Shown here one piece after another: positions 16,064 to 26,400 of a stretch of 64,000 nucleotides of DNA (positions are counted from its first letter, which is position 1; each line of letters starts with the position of its first letter). The stretch covers positions 1-64,000 of the forward strand of contig JAIBBG010000003.1 of NCBI GenBank assembly GCA_019694805.1, written 5' to 3'. This DNA is from Flavobacteriales bacterium (GTDB taxonomy: Bacteria; Bacteroidota; Bacteroidia; Flavobacteriales_D; Sanyastnellaceae). Below the pieces are notes generated by a model, which was not told where the DNA came from, did not search any database, and saw only the letters and a program-made list of their open reading frames with translations. A program made the translations under genes and the position numbers.

Positions 16064-17330
16064 TGGATAGCGTTTTCGAAATGTCCATTCTTAATGCGCG
16101 CAAAGCTGGCAATAATGACGCCACAATACCTATGAGCAAAGTTATACCCAGCAAAAGGAATTCATACGGAGTAATGCCCAATTTGTCAAAACCATAATGA
16201 AAATTCTCTTTCATCGTCTTACTTAGGATGAGTAAACCGGTTCTGCTGAGAACAAGGCCAATGACATATCCAAGCACCACCAGAATCAAGCCCTCACTCA
16301 AAATCAAGGCAAACAGCTTCATCCGTGTACCGCCCATGGTTCGGAGAAGAGCAAGCTCATACTTCCGATCCTTCATAGAATTGTAGAGTGAAATGAAAAT
16401 ACTGATGAATGATAAAATGGTGATGACCATAGCAATCGCAGAAATGGTACTCAACCCAATACCGAAGTTGTTCATCAGTCGAGAATTTTCCACCGCAACA
16501 TTCGCAAGCTGCATGGTGGTATCTTCGGTTTGTTTCGACAACATACCAAATGCACCCTTATTTCTCTTGATTAAAAGATAAGCTGTCATTTCCTTATCAC
16601 CGTCCGGATCAGAAGGTGAAGGCTCATCATGAACATGGCCTTCTTCATCCTCCGGATGATCCAGACTATGTGCAGTATCCCCAGTTTCTTCATCTGCGTG
16701 ATGCTCATGCACAAGCCATGTACTTTCCACTGGTGTGAGAATCAAATGATCAATAGCGCAACCAGAAGGTTTGAAAATGCCGACAACAGTAAACGGTTTA
16801 TCATGATGATGTGCGTCTGGGTCTCCTTCTGCTGCCCGATCGAATCCGTGAACACTTGTAAATGTGCTCCCCACTTGAAGTCCAGCATCACGCGCTACTT
16901 CGTAACCAATGGTTGCTTCAAATGGTTTCTCGAATATTTTTCCATTTTCCACTTCACAACCATAATGATCCGGATAATCCTTATTCGTTCCCACAATCCG
17001 AAACTTTTCGTAGTTGTCGCCATATGCTAATGGGATTGCCTTTTCAACCATGGGATTGCGAACAATGCGCTTGGCATCAGCTACTTTAATGTTGCCTGTA
17101 GGTGCGTCCACATGGTACACATTCGCTAAGATGCTTTGTAACGGACTTCCCTTTGCAGCGAGAACAAAATCGATGTCTTTGATGTTGCGATCAAATTTTT
17201 CGCTAATCTGATCTTTGATCAAAAGCATCAATGAAATAATCCCCACACCAAAGGCGAGCAGGACCACACTGAGTAAGGTATTCAGTGGACGAAACCGGAT
17301 ATTGCTCCAGGAGATTTTCAGCAAGTTCAT
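16056..17330 (-). CDS. FtsX/MacB-like ABC permease with histidine-rich periplasmic insert
   Basis: 424 residues with four membrane segments (about 15-37, 290-315, 345-370, 385-412) arranged as in LolC/E and MacB-type permeases. The large periplasmic domain has DFVLAAKGSPLQSILANVYH, GDNYEKFRIVGTNKDYPDHYG and KPFTVVGIFKPSG, followed by a striking His/Asp/Glu-rich insert (about 174-246). The insert holds ten histidines (HHH at 174-176, then positions 208, 210, 211, 221, 225, 232, 234). The LLRTMGGTRMKL motif is the usual coupling helix facing the ATPase. The start overlaps the ATPase stop as ATGA. Histidine-rich loops of this type commonly bind Zn or similar ions. Transport direction and substrate cannot be read from the sequence. 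Confidence 0.85.
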   Translation of the reverse strand: MNLLKISWSNIRFRPLNTLLSVVLLAFGVGIISLMLLIKDQISEKFDRNIKDIDFVLAAKGSPLQSILANVYHVDAPTGNIKVADAKRIVRNPMVEKAIPLAYGDNYEKFRIVGTNKDYPDHYGCEVENGKIFEKPFEATIGYEVARDAGLQVGSTFTSVHGFDRAAEGDPDAHHHDKPFTVVGIFKPSGCAIDHLILTPVESTWLVHEHHADEETGDTAHSLDHPEDEEGHVHDEPSPSDPDGDKEMTAYLLIKRNKGAFGMLSKQTEDTTMQLANVAVENSRLMNNFGIGLSTISAIAMVITILSFISIFISLYNSMKDRKYELALLRTMGGTRMKLFALILSEGLILVVLGYVIGLVLSRTGLLILSKTMKENFHYGFDKLGITPYEFLLLGITLLIGIVASLLPALRALRMDISKTLSNG

Positions 17331-17953
17331 AAGCTTATCTGTTTTGTGAATCTGTCCTTAAGTCTTTTGTCATGAGTCACGATGATGAGGGCCGAGCCAT
17401 ACAATGCTGCTTGTTCTTCAAGCAATGCAATCACTTCTTGAGCATTCTTATCATCCAAAGCACTGGTGGGTTCATCAGCAAGAATAACAGCCGGCTCATT
17501 GATAATGGCCCTCGCAATCGAAACTCTTTGCTGTTCACCAATACTCAGGTTAGCGGGCATGTTATTGATCTTCGACTCCAGATTTAGCCTGCCCAATGCA
17601 TTCTTGGCCTTCGTGCGATCAATTTTCACTCCTGTGAGATAGTTGGGTAAAATCAAGTTGTCTATCACCTTCAACGACTCAACAAAGTAGGCCGTCTGAA
17701 ATATGATTCCAATGTTTTTACCGCGAAACTGATCCATGTTTCGGTCGCTCAATCCTGAGGTGTTTTGACCGAGAATATTGACTTCGCCACTAGTTGGCTT
17801 CAACAATCCGGCTAATAAATGAAGAAGCGTGGTCTTTCCGCGACCGCTTTCGCCAAGAATAAGAAGGTGTTCTCCTTTCCCACAACGAATATCAGGGAAA
17901 TGAAAAGACGGCCCTTGATCGTACTTAAACTGAAGACCTGTGGTTTGAAGCAT
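17327..17953 (-). CDS. LolD/MacB-type ABC transporter ATP-binding protein
   Basis: 208 residues, slightly short for the family (about 220). It has Walker A GESGRGKTTLLHLLAG, a Q-loop in IIFQTAYFVESL, the ABC signature LSIGEQQRVSIARAI, Walker B AVILADEPTSALD and the switch histidine in IIVTHDKRL. It is the first gene of the four-gene operon (ATPase, His-rich permease, DUF3299-like, OmpA-family) and energises the permease whose ATG overlaps its stop. An imperfect -7 box TAACTTCG lies just upstream of the start, and the DUF4258 operon is divergent. Confidence 0.92.
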   Translation of the reverse strand: MLQTTGLQFKYDQGPSFHFPDIRCGKGEHLLILGESGRGKTTLLHLLAGLLKPTSGEVNILGQNTSGLSDRNMDQFRGKNIGIIFQTAYFVESLKVIDNLILPNYLTGVKIDRTKAKNALGRLNLESKINNMPANLSIGEQQRVSIARAIINEPAVILADEPTSALDDKNAQEVIALLEEQAALYGSALIIVTHDKRLKDRFTKQISL

Positions 17954-18083
17954 ATCAGAAAATTTGCGGTTACGAAGTTAGAGAAGGCTTCTACAGGAAA
18001 ATTAAATGATTTGTGAAGAAGTCTGAACGCTGGATGGCAACAACAATCAGATATTTGTGGCAAGAATCATCTCCATAAGCTAT

Positions 18084-18461
18084 ATGAACTTCAAACAAAG
18101 ACTATCCCGATATCTGTTAGGTTTGGGAATAGGATGCCTCATCGTATTTATGATGTTTCCGAACCACGATTGGTTGGGCTGGACACCAGGGAAAACTGTG
18201 ATGAAACAAATCCGAGAAGTCAATTTCCATATTTCAGATGTTGCACTATGTCAAATGGATTGCATTGGCATCAACAAAGATCAGATTCAGTTGGCTCGGA
18301 ACGAAGGACATATCAACTTTGATAAATCAGATGTAAAAGGCAGTCCACTTGTCTACAATTTGGAGTATGGCAATTTGACGATGAATATTCAGCTTGAAAC
18401 AGATAAAGCCACACTGAAAGAAGTTAGCGCTCCTGCAAACGAATGTAATTGCCATGAATGA
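18084..18461 (+). CDS. DUF4258-like membrane-anchored small protein
   Basis: 125 residues from the ATG at 18084. A GTG at 18057 would add nine residues ahead of the basic start NFKQRLSRY. One N-terminal hydrophobic segment (about 9-24) is followed by PNHDWLGWTPGKTV and a soluble domain with CQMDCIGINKDQIQLARNEG and HINFDKSDVKGSPLVYNL. The spacing (C--IN---I-----G-V-FD-SD) matches my memory of DUF4258 proteins of Bacteroidota, which have no known function. The C-terminus is Cys/His-rich (NECNCHE). It overlaps the M20 gene by 8 bases and is thus coupled to it. It is divergent from the His-rich ABC operon. Confidence 0.6.
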   Translation: MNFKQRLSRYLLGLGIGCLIVFMMFPNHDWLGWTPGKTVMKQIREVNFHISDVALCQMDCIGINKDQIQLARNEGHINFDKSDVKGSPLVYNLEYGNLTMNIQLETDKATLKEVSAPANECNCHE

Positions 18462-19668
18462 CAATAAGATGAAACAACGAATACAGGAACTTGCATCGCA
18501 ACACTTGCAGGAAGTCATTGGATATAGAAGACATCTTCATATGTATCCTGAATTGTCGTTTAAGGAAATCAATACATCCGCTTACATCGAAGCGTTTCTT
18601 ATCCGAAATAACATACCGTTCAGAAAGAACATTGCTGGCACTGGGCTGACAGCATTTATTGAGGGCACTCAACCGGAGAAAAAAACCATTGCATTGCGAG
18701 CCGACATGGATGCGTTGCCCATCCAGGAAGAAAATGATGTGGAGTATAAAAGTCAAAACACGGGTGTCATGCACGCTTGCGGACACGATGTACATACCAG
18801 TTCTTTACTGGGTGCAGCAATGATTTTGAATGAAATAAAAAACGAGTGGTCTGGAACGGTGCAACTCATTTTTCAACCTGGTGAAGAAGTTCTTCCCGGC
18901 GGAGCTTCTTTGATGATTCGCGACGGTGTGTTTCAGGATAAAATGCCTGCAGGAATTTTCGGTCAGCATGTTTACCCGGAACTTCCCGCTGGAAAAGTTG
19001 GTATGAGGCCTGGGCCATATATGGCCAGCACCGATGAGTTATATGTCACCGTGAAGGGCAAAGGTGGTCATGGTGCCAAACCAGACCGCAATATTGATCC
19101 CGTGCTCATCAGTGCTCACCTCATTACCACTTTGCAACAGGTTGTAAGCAGATGGGCTAATCCCGCTATGCCTACTGTGCTTTCTTTTGGTAAAGTGATT
19201 GCCAATGGCGCGACCAATATTATTCCCAATGAAGTGCGCATGGAGGGCACTTTCCGCACCTTTGATGAAACATGGAGAAAAGAAGCACATGTGCGTATGA
19301 CCGAATTGGCTACACATTTGGTAAAAAGCATGGGGGGCGAGGTTGATTTCAAAATTGAGGTTGGTTATCCTGTTCTCAAAAATGATATCGAGTTAACCGG
19401 CTTAGCAAAACGATATGCCGTAGATTATTTGGGTGCAGAAAATGTAGTTGATCTCGATATCCGCACCACTGCTGAGGACTTCGCCTATTTTTCACAACAC
19501 ATGCCTGCTTGTTTCTATAGACTGGGTACGGCATCAGCACTTGACAATTCGAAAAGTTATGGCGTTCATCATTCGAGATTTGACATAGATGAAAATGCCC
19601 TCGAAACCGGAATGGGCTTAATGGCATGGATGGCCGTTTGTCAATTGTCTTCAGATAAGACCCATTAA
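18454..19668 (+). CDS. M20-family amidohydrolase (N-acyl-amino acid/hippurate hydrolase type)
   Basis: 404 residues with no signal peptide. It belongs to the M20D/ama-hipO group of zinc or manganese amidohydrolases that hydrolyse N-acyl amino acids. Visible motifs are YRRHLHMYPELSF, ALRADMDALPIQEE, the metal-binding HACGHDVHTSSLLGAA, QPGEEVLPGGASLMI, the dimerisation-domain GGHGAKPDRNIDPV and the C-terminal TTAEDFAYFSQHMPACFYRLG. The family length is 380-410. The exact substrate is not determined. It is the middle gene of an operon with the DUF4258-like protein (8-base overlap) and the DUF1796 gene (15-base gap). Confidence 0.9.
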   Translation: MNDNKMKQRIQELASQHLQEVIGYRRHLHMYPELSFKEINTSAYIEAFLIRNNIPFRKNIAGTGLTAFIEGTQPEKKTIALRADMDALPIQEENDVEYKSQNTGVMHACGHDVHTSSLLGAAMILNEIKNEWSGTVQLIFQPGEEVLPGGASLMIRDGVFQDKMPAGIFGQHVYPELPAGKVGMRPGPYMASTDELYVTVKGKGGHGAKPDRNIDPVLISAHLITTLQQVVSRWANPAMPTVLSFGKVIANGATNIIPNEVRMEGTFRTFDETWRKEAHVRMTELATHLVKSMGGEVDFKIEVGYPVLKNDIELTGLAKRYAVDYLGAENVVDLDIRTTAEDFAYFSQHMPACFYRLGTASALDNSKSYGVHHSRFDIDENALETGMGLMAWMAVCQLSSDKTH

Positions 19669-19683
19669 TTTTGTCATCAGAAC

Positions 19684-20415
19684 ATGACGGAATTTATCTC
19701 ACTTGGCGAAAACTGTCTTCCGGATGACGTGTTGTCTTACCTCGGATTGAAAAATGAATCTTATCCATTCGGTGGTGGACGATTCAACATTGAGTACATC
19801 ATTCAGTTAATCGAAACAGATTTTGAAGACCTGTTGAATCCAGATTTTTTAGTCTGGGGACAAACTGTAGCAAAAGAGGTTGTGCGCAACAATAAGTACA
19901 CATATCAAAACAACATCTATTCTGATACTGTCACCCTCGGCTTCGAGTTTACACATCACAATGTTTTTGAGGAAGCGCCGCGCAGGTCTTTCGTAAGAAA
20001 GATTGAACGTTTTAAAAAGACTTTGGAGTCTGGTCACAACCTTGTGTTTTTCTACAATTACCGATATGCGCCGAACAACGACATCGAAAAACTGGTCGAA
20101 CTCATTCGCCAATTTCTCGATCTTCTGAAAAAAAAATATGGTTATCAATACAAGTGTTTGGTAATCTATCAAACGCTCAATGAACACAACCGTGAGATCC
20201 GTTTATCCAAAACAGAAGATGTATTCATCGCAGAGTTCATGACGAAATACGAATGGGAAGGTGATGAATACTGGAACGGTTCACCAGACCGAGATTTATT
20301 CCGTAAGCTCTTTGAATCCGCATCCTTTAATCAATTCGTATACGGCCCTTTTCACTTTATTCGACCATGGATCAAAGCCATAAAGTCTATTGCTCGTAAA
20401 ATTCTAGGTAAATGA
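19684..20415 (+). CDS. DUF1796 putative papain-like cysteine peptidase
   Basis: 243 residues. The N-terminus FISLGENCLPDDVLSYLGL followed by SYPFGGGRF matches the DUF1796 signature (SLG-NC-----L---G----S-PFDW), in which the cysteine of G-NC is the presumed nucleophile. The usual PFDW is altered here to PFGG. A candidate histidine/aspartate partner lies in the middle (LVFFYNYRYAPNNDIEKLV). The C-terminus (FIRPWIKAIKSIARKILGK) is basic and amphipathic. Peptidase activity in this family has been predicted, not shown as far as I know. Such genes often sit in surface polysaccharide loci, but here it ends an operon with an amidohydrolase. Confidence 0.7.
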   Translation: MTEFISLGENCLPDDVLSYLGLKNESYPFGGGRFNIEYIIQLIETDFEDLLNPDFLVWGQTVAKEVVRNNKYTYQNNIYSDTVTLGFEFTHHNVFEEAPRRSFVRKIERFKKTLESGHNLVFFYNYRYAPNNDIEKLVELIRQFLDLLKKKYGYQYKCLVIYQTLNEHNREIRLSKTEDVFIAEFMTKYEWEGDEYWNGSPDRDLFRKLFESASFNQFVYGPFHFIRPWIKAIKSIARKILGK

Positions 20416-20444
20416 AAAAGGCTGCCCCATGGGAACAGCCTTTT
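20416..20444. terminator. bidirectional terminator between the DUF1796 gene and giant gene A
   Basis: A 9-bp perfect stem AAAAGGCTG/CAGCCTTTT with further CCCA/TGGG pairing inside. The A/T flanks serve both strands. It separates two convergent genes, starting directly at the plus-strand stop and 20 bases from the minus-strand stop. Confidence 0.9.
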
Positions 20445-20463
20445 CATGTATTCTTTCAGAATA

Positions 20464-23400
20464 TTATTTCTCTACCAGCATTCTTTCAGTGATAGTTTTT
20501 CCACCAGCTGAAATTTCTACTGAATAGAAACCAGAGGTCAATGATTGTTCAAATTCAATTCTGCTATTTACTGAACCAGTTGCAACGAACATGTCGTTAT
20601 AAACGATCTGACCGATAGAGTTGAAAATGCGGATGTATACATCTCCAATCACTTCTCCGGTAAGGTGTACATTCAATCCTTCACCATGGTTTGGATTTGG
20701 ATAAATGTTTGCCTGAATTTCCAGAGCTTCAGTTCTTTCTTCGTTGTTCTGCATTTGAGGTTCTTGAGCCATCATGCTTGCAGAACTTCCACTCACACTG
20801 ATCACTCGAGTTGGTCCATAGGTACCTGTCATGTAAGAATAATTTGGTCTAATTCTCACTCTCCAGTAGCCTACGCTAGTCAGGTTGCTTGGGAATGCAG
20901 CAACCAAATTCAGGTATTGTGAATTGCCATTGGTTGTTACTTCGAACGGTGTGCCAATCGCTGTTGCGCCTGTGCAATCAGAAACCTTGGTGAATTCATA
21001 GGTGAAATTCATTGCACCACAAGCATTCACATTTCCTGTCACTGGAGCCCACTGCAAGAAGTTTGTTCTGATCAATACCGCAGGACAAACCTGAGTTGAT
21101 TTCACCACGAGTGTTGGTTGTGGTGCGATAGTAATTCCAGTACAATTCACTGAAGCCACATTACCCAATACGGTCATCGTTGGTTCCGGTGTGCCATTAC
21201 CATCTGTTAGAGAATAGTTGGCATCAACACGAACGCTATAGATACCGCCATGGCGAATATCAAGTGCAGGAGTGCTGAATGGAACGAGTCCAGTCGTAGT
21301 TGCGCTGGTGGTAACATATGGGAAAGCCGCATTTCCACCGGTTCCTGTGAAACTGAACGTGTAGCTGTTTGCTCCGCGGTACGCTGCTTTGAAATTGCTG
21401 CACATTGTAAATCCGCCAACAGGCGTTGTATAAGAACAGCCGCTAGGCATCAATGGCGACACACAAATGGCAAACGTACCACCCACAGAAATATCTCTGT
21501 TTCTCACGCCAACGTAATACGTTTGACCAGGAGTAAGTGCGTTGTAGTTGAGTACTTCTTGACCACCTGATGTTGTGTTCGCGGTTTCGCAATTCACTTC
21601 CACTGCAGATGAATTTTGGAGCTCAATGATCGCGTCAAATCCAACTGGAACTACCTTGATTTGAACTCCTGTAGAAGGGGCAACAAACTTGTACCAAACG
21701 TCTCGACCAGCGCCAGCAGGCACATTTGATGCGTTTCCTTGTGGTGAAATGTTTGCATTCACCAAAGTGCCATTCAATGAAAGACAATTTGGATAATGTG
21801 TATTCGGATTATTCAGGTTTACGCTAATGGCGTTATTCCAGTTGTCATTTACAATGCCTGCACAACCTTCATTGATCAGACCATCACAGTCATCATCAAT
21901 AGCGTTGTTGCAAAGTTCCGCAGCACCTGGATAAGCCGTAGCAATATTGTCCTGACAATCGTTTACATAAGATGCTCCACCATGAGCTGCAGGATAATAT
22001 GGTATCGTTTGAGCTGGCCATGTTGCAGAATTGCAATCAACACCTGAAACACATCCAATATCGCTAACAAACCCACCAAAACCATCGCCATCAGCATCAG
22101 CCCACCACTCTGTACCAGGATTCACATCGGCATTGGTGTCGCAACAGTCATTTCCATTAGATACATAACCCACAGGAGCAGTGCACGCTGTTTGAGTCAC
22201 CAGAGGATTTCCATAACCATCGCCATCACTATCTTGATAGAAGGTGCTTCCTGTAATGGTAACCACTGCACTCATGCCAATGTTTTGCGAGCAACTGCCA
22301 TTTGAAACACTGGTGAGCAAGTACGTAGTTGTAGAAGTAAGCGCACCAGTATTAAAGCTTGCAAATCCTGAACCGTTCAATGTGATAAATTGATTTGCGC
22401 CACCATTGATGGTGTAAGTCACGGTAGCACCAGGGTTACCGTAGAAGCTGATTGTTGTGCTGCTTCCACCACAAATAGATGTTGAGCCATCTATTTCTGC
22501 TTCCGGAATTTCATTCACAGTAATATTTACGGTTCCTGTTGCAGCGTTCGAACAAATACCATCGTTCACTGAAACCAAATCATAAACAACATCAGTCCAA
22601 AGTGTACCTGTGCTCAATGTTGCATTGCCGGATCCATCTAAAGTGATGAACTGATTGCTACCTCCATCTATAGTATAGGTCACCACCGCATTAGCTGTAC
22701 CGGTAAAGTTGATGGTTCCCGCGTTGCTTTGGCAAATGGCGGAAGGCCCACTTATACCCGCCGATGGCAAAGCATGGTAAGTTAGGGTTGCACTTCCAGT
22801 GAGATCACCAGGAAGAGCAGAACAATTAGCATCACTCAATGATGCAATGCTATATGTTGTAGTTGATGTTGGAGTAACGTTTACAACGATCATTGGGCCA
22901 CTTCCAGAGAAGGAAATTGCACCTGGAGAAAGGGTACCATTAAAGCTACCCGTACCAGTTACGTTAATGTAAAGAGCAGCTGAACTACCCGCGCATACAG
23001 TTTGTGTTCCGCCGAGCACGCCGGTTGGACGAGCATTTACGGTAATCACTGCGCTACCAGAAAGATCGCCAGCATTCGCAGAACAGTTGCTGTCACTCAA
23101 CGTGGCAATAGTAATTGTTGCAGTAGCAGACGGACTCACGTTCACAGATATTGGACTCGAAGCACCACTGAATGAAGCACCATTGGAAAGTGTTCCGCTC
23201 CATGGGCCCACGCCTGTCACCGCGATAGATAACGAAGCCGAGCTGCCATTACAAATTGTTTGTGTGCCGGAAAGAATTCCTGTTGGTCTGTTGTTAATCG
23301 TTACGATAGCGCTTCCGCTCAAATCACCAGCTATTGAAGAACAGTTGGCATCAGTGAGAGATGCAACGGTATAAGTTGTAGATGATGAAGGCGAAACAGC

Positions 23401-26400
23401 CACAGTTATAGGGCTTGAAGAGCCACTGAAAGAGGCTCCGCTCGACAATGTTCCGCTCCAAGGTCCGGTGCCTGTAACTGCAATAGAAAGGTTAGCAGAA
23501 CCTCCAGCACAAATCGATTGTGTACCACTAATCACAGCTGTTGGTCTAGCATTGACTGATACAACTGCAGAACCTGTTTTATCGCCGGCCAATGCCGTGC
23601 ATTTGGTGTCTACGAGAGTAGCTATTGTGTATGTAGTCGCAGAAGTTGGGCTCACACTTACTGTTATCGGGCTTGTCGATCCGCTGAATGCTGCACCATT
23701 CGAAAGTGTTCCGCTCCAAGGACCAGTGCCGGTTACTGCAATCGACAATGTCGCAGATCCACCATTGCATATAGCTTGAGTACCAGAGATGACGCCTGTA
23801 GGACGCGGATTCACTGTTACTGTAACAGATTCAGTTGTTGTACAGTTTGTTGCTGTTGTTCCGGTTATAGTATATGTCTGCGTTGAACTTGGGTTGGCAG
23901 TAACTGCTGCGACGTTGGTTGCGCTCAATCCAGTGGATGGAGACCATGAATATGTTGGTGAACCAAAGTTTGCAGTGGCAGTCAGTCCAACTGATCCGCC
24001 ATTGCAAATTTCTGGAGCAGATGGCGTAATGGTTATATCGAAACTACCGCAATCCGCTGCGAAGAATTGACCATACATGGTGGTGTTGTTCAATGATGTT
24101 CCGCTAATTTGGTTTGTTCCGGTAGTAAATGATGGGTATGACCACGTTGTACCATTCCATCTTGCAAGTTTAACAGAGCTGTTGGTTGCGCCACCAATGA
24201 GGTCCGCTGACTGATAGCTGAATGCATCAATGTTCGTAGACGCAGATGATGTTATGCCACTATTGGTAATAGTCCACCAGCGATTTACATAGCTGATTGT
24301 GCTCAATCCATGGCTAGCAGCTTGTGGGTGTGCACCATCTGTAGCTCTTGCAATGGCATTTCCTGAATTGGTAACAGTCACATAATTGATGGTCACCGGA
24401 GAATATCCTGTTGCTGTACCGATATCAAATGTGTAGCTATTCGTGCCTGTGGTAACCGCACGCTGCAAATCTCCTATCACGTGACCCTGACCGAGACGAC
24501 TCACTGCAGCCACTGAAGAGTTCGTTATTTGAAGTCTGTTAGAGAGCACATCAAGAGCACCCAAATTGGTTGATGGGAAGCTCAATGAAGAACTCACATT
24601 GGCATTAGAGCCGCTGTTCATAGTCACTGTATTGTTACCTGTTGAACCCGTGTTGTTGATCACAAGTGTAGATACAGTATTCGCAGTTGGAGTTGTTGAT
24701 GTCCAGAACGTACCTGTGTTCTGGTTGGTAGTTCCGTTGAACACATAAGTAGCACCGGAGCTATACGTGCGTGTTGTTGTTTGAACAGATCCTGATGCGC
24801 CAGTGGTCATAAAGCCATTGGCATGCGCTGTTCTGGCTGTACCGCCATTGTTGATATTCACACGGTGTTTGCTTGTTCCAGCAATGACATAAGTGCCAAA
24901 ATCAAGTGTGCCATTCACGTTTACAGTCGCAGTATATGTTCCTGAACCATAAATATTCAAGTTGCTCAACAATGAGGTTGTGCTACCGCTTGAAATCGTA
25001 TAGTCAATCCATCTATTCAATCCTGAGGATGTTTCTGTAATTGATTGGGTCGTTCCATCAAATCTGAACAGGGCATTGCTTGTACCAGCACCTGATGCGG
25101 TAAGTATCCCGTTTCCAGTTCTGGAATAGTTACCGCTCATTCGGATTTCCGCAGTTGCAGAACCGCCTCCTGTGTAAACATCAAACGTTCCCGCGGTCTG
25201 AGAGAAATCACCGGCTAAAACAACCACAACATCTGTATTGTTGGTTGTACCCAAATGCCATGTGCCACCAGTTTGAGAAATATTTCCGTCGATGTTGATG
25301 GTAGTGTTTCCGCTATTGCAAAGAGCGAACTCGCCTGTACCTGTACCCACAATGGTTAAGGAACCGTTGATATCAGTTAGGGATTCATTCGCATTCACAT
25401 CACCGTTACCGGTATAGTTCACTCTGAAATCATAGAACGCCTGATTACCACAACTGATGTTACCTGTAGAGAAGTTACCTATCAAATCACAAAGCGATCC
25501 CACATTCCAGGTAGCAGTCGGTATGGTACCAGGGGTAGTTGTGTTGTGTTCATATACACCACCATTATTCACATTAATAGATCCGTTATTGGTAATGGTA
25601 GCGCCAGAGTTTCTCAAATAACCATTTACCTCAACATCACCAGAAGCGGAAACAGTCATGGTTCCTCCTGACTTATTGAATCTTGCAGAAGGAACGATGG
25701 TCATCAATCCGTTCACAGTCACGTTCGCCGCACTGTTCACGTTCGCCGAAGTATTTGAAATGATTAAATGATTAAAGCTCGTAGCATTTGTTTGTATCGC
25801 TTGCGCTGCAGTACCCATAAACATAACAGTACTGCCAGTCGTTGTTACAGTTCCGCTTGTAGGAGTGTAATTTCCACAAATGCTGATGGTATCAGTACTT
25901 GCCAATGTGCGCGCACCTGTGCCAAGGTTCAAATTACCGTATGTCAGAGCTGGCACTGTTTGATTGAATGTCGTGTTGGTAAGATTCAATGTGCTGTTGC
26001 AATCAAAAACCAAAGATGAATTTGTATTGTGAGTGAAGTTACCTGCGATGGTCAGTGCCGCACCAGATGCTAAACTGAGATCACCACCATCACTCATTGT
26101 GAGGTGATTCACCGTTGCAGATCCTGAAAGGATACATGGATTTGTTGCATTGCCATTGAAGTCAACGTTATCAGAAGAAGTTGGTACACCAGAAGGTGTC
26201 CAGTTTGCAGAAGTACTCCAGTTCGTACTCACAGATCCATTCCAATATTTCACAGGTGTTCTTCCACTGAAAATAGCATTGTTCAAGAGAAAGTTGAGGT
26301 CGCTCAGGTTAGCGCCTGTTTTGGTAATGGTTGGAGAACTAATATTGGTAGTGTAGTGATTCCATGCTGAAGCACCTTGCGGGAATACCGCAACTTGAAG

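Noticed and set aside
22771-23805. CRISPR-like periodic repeat
   Set aside because: The 258-nt units are coding, in frame and without spacers; they are Ig-like protein repeats.
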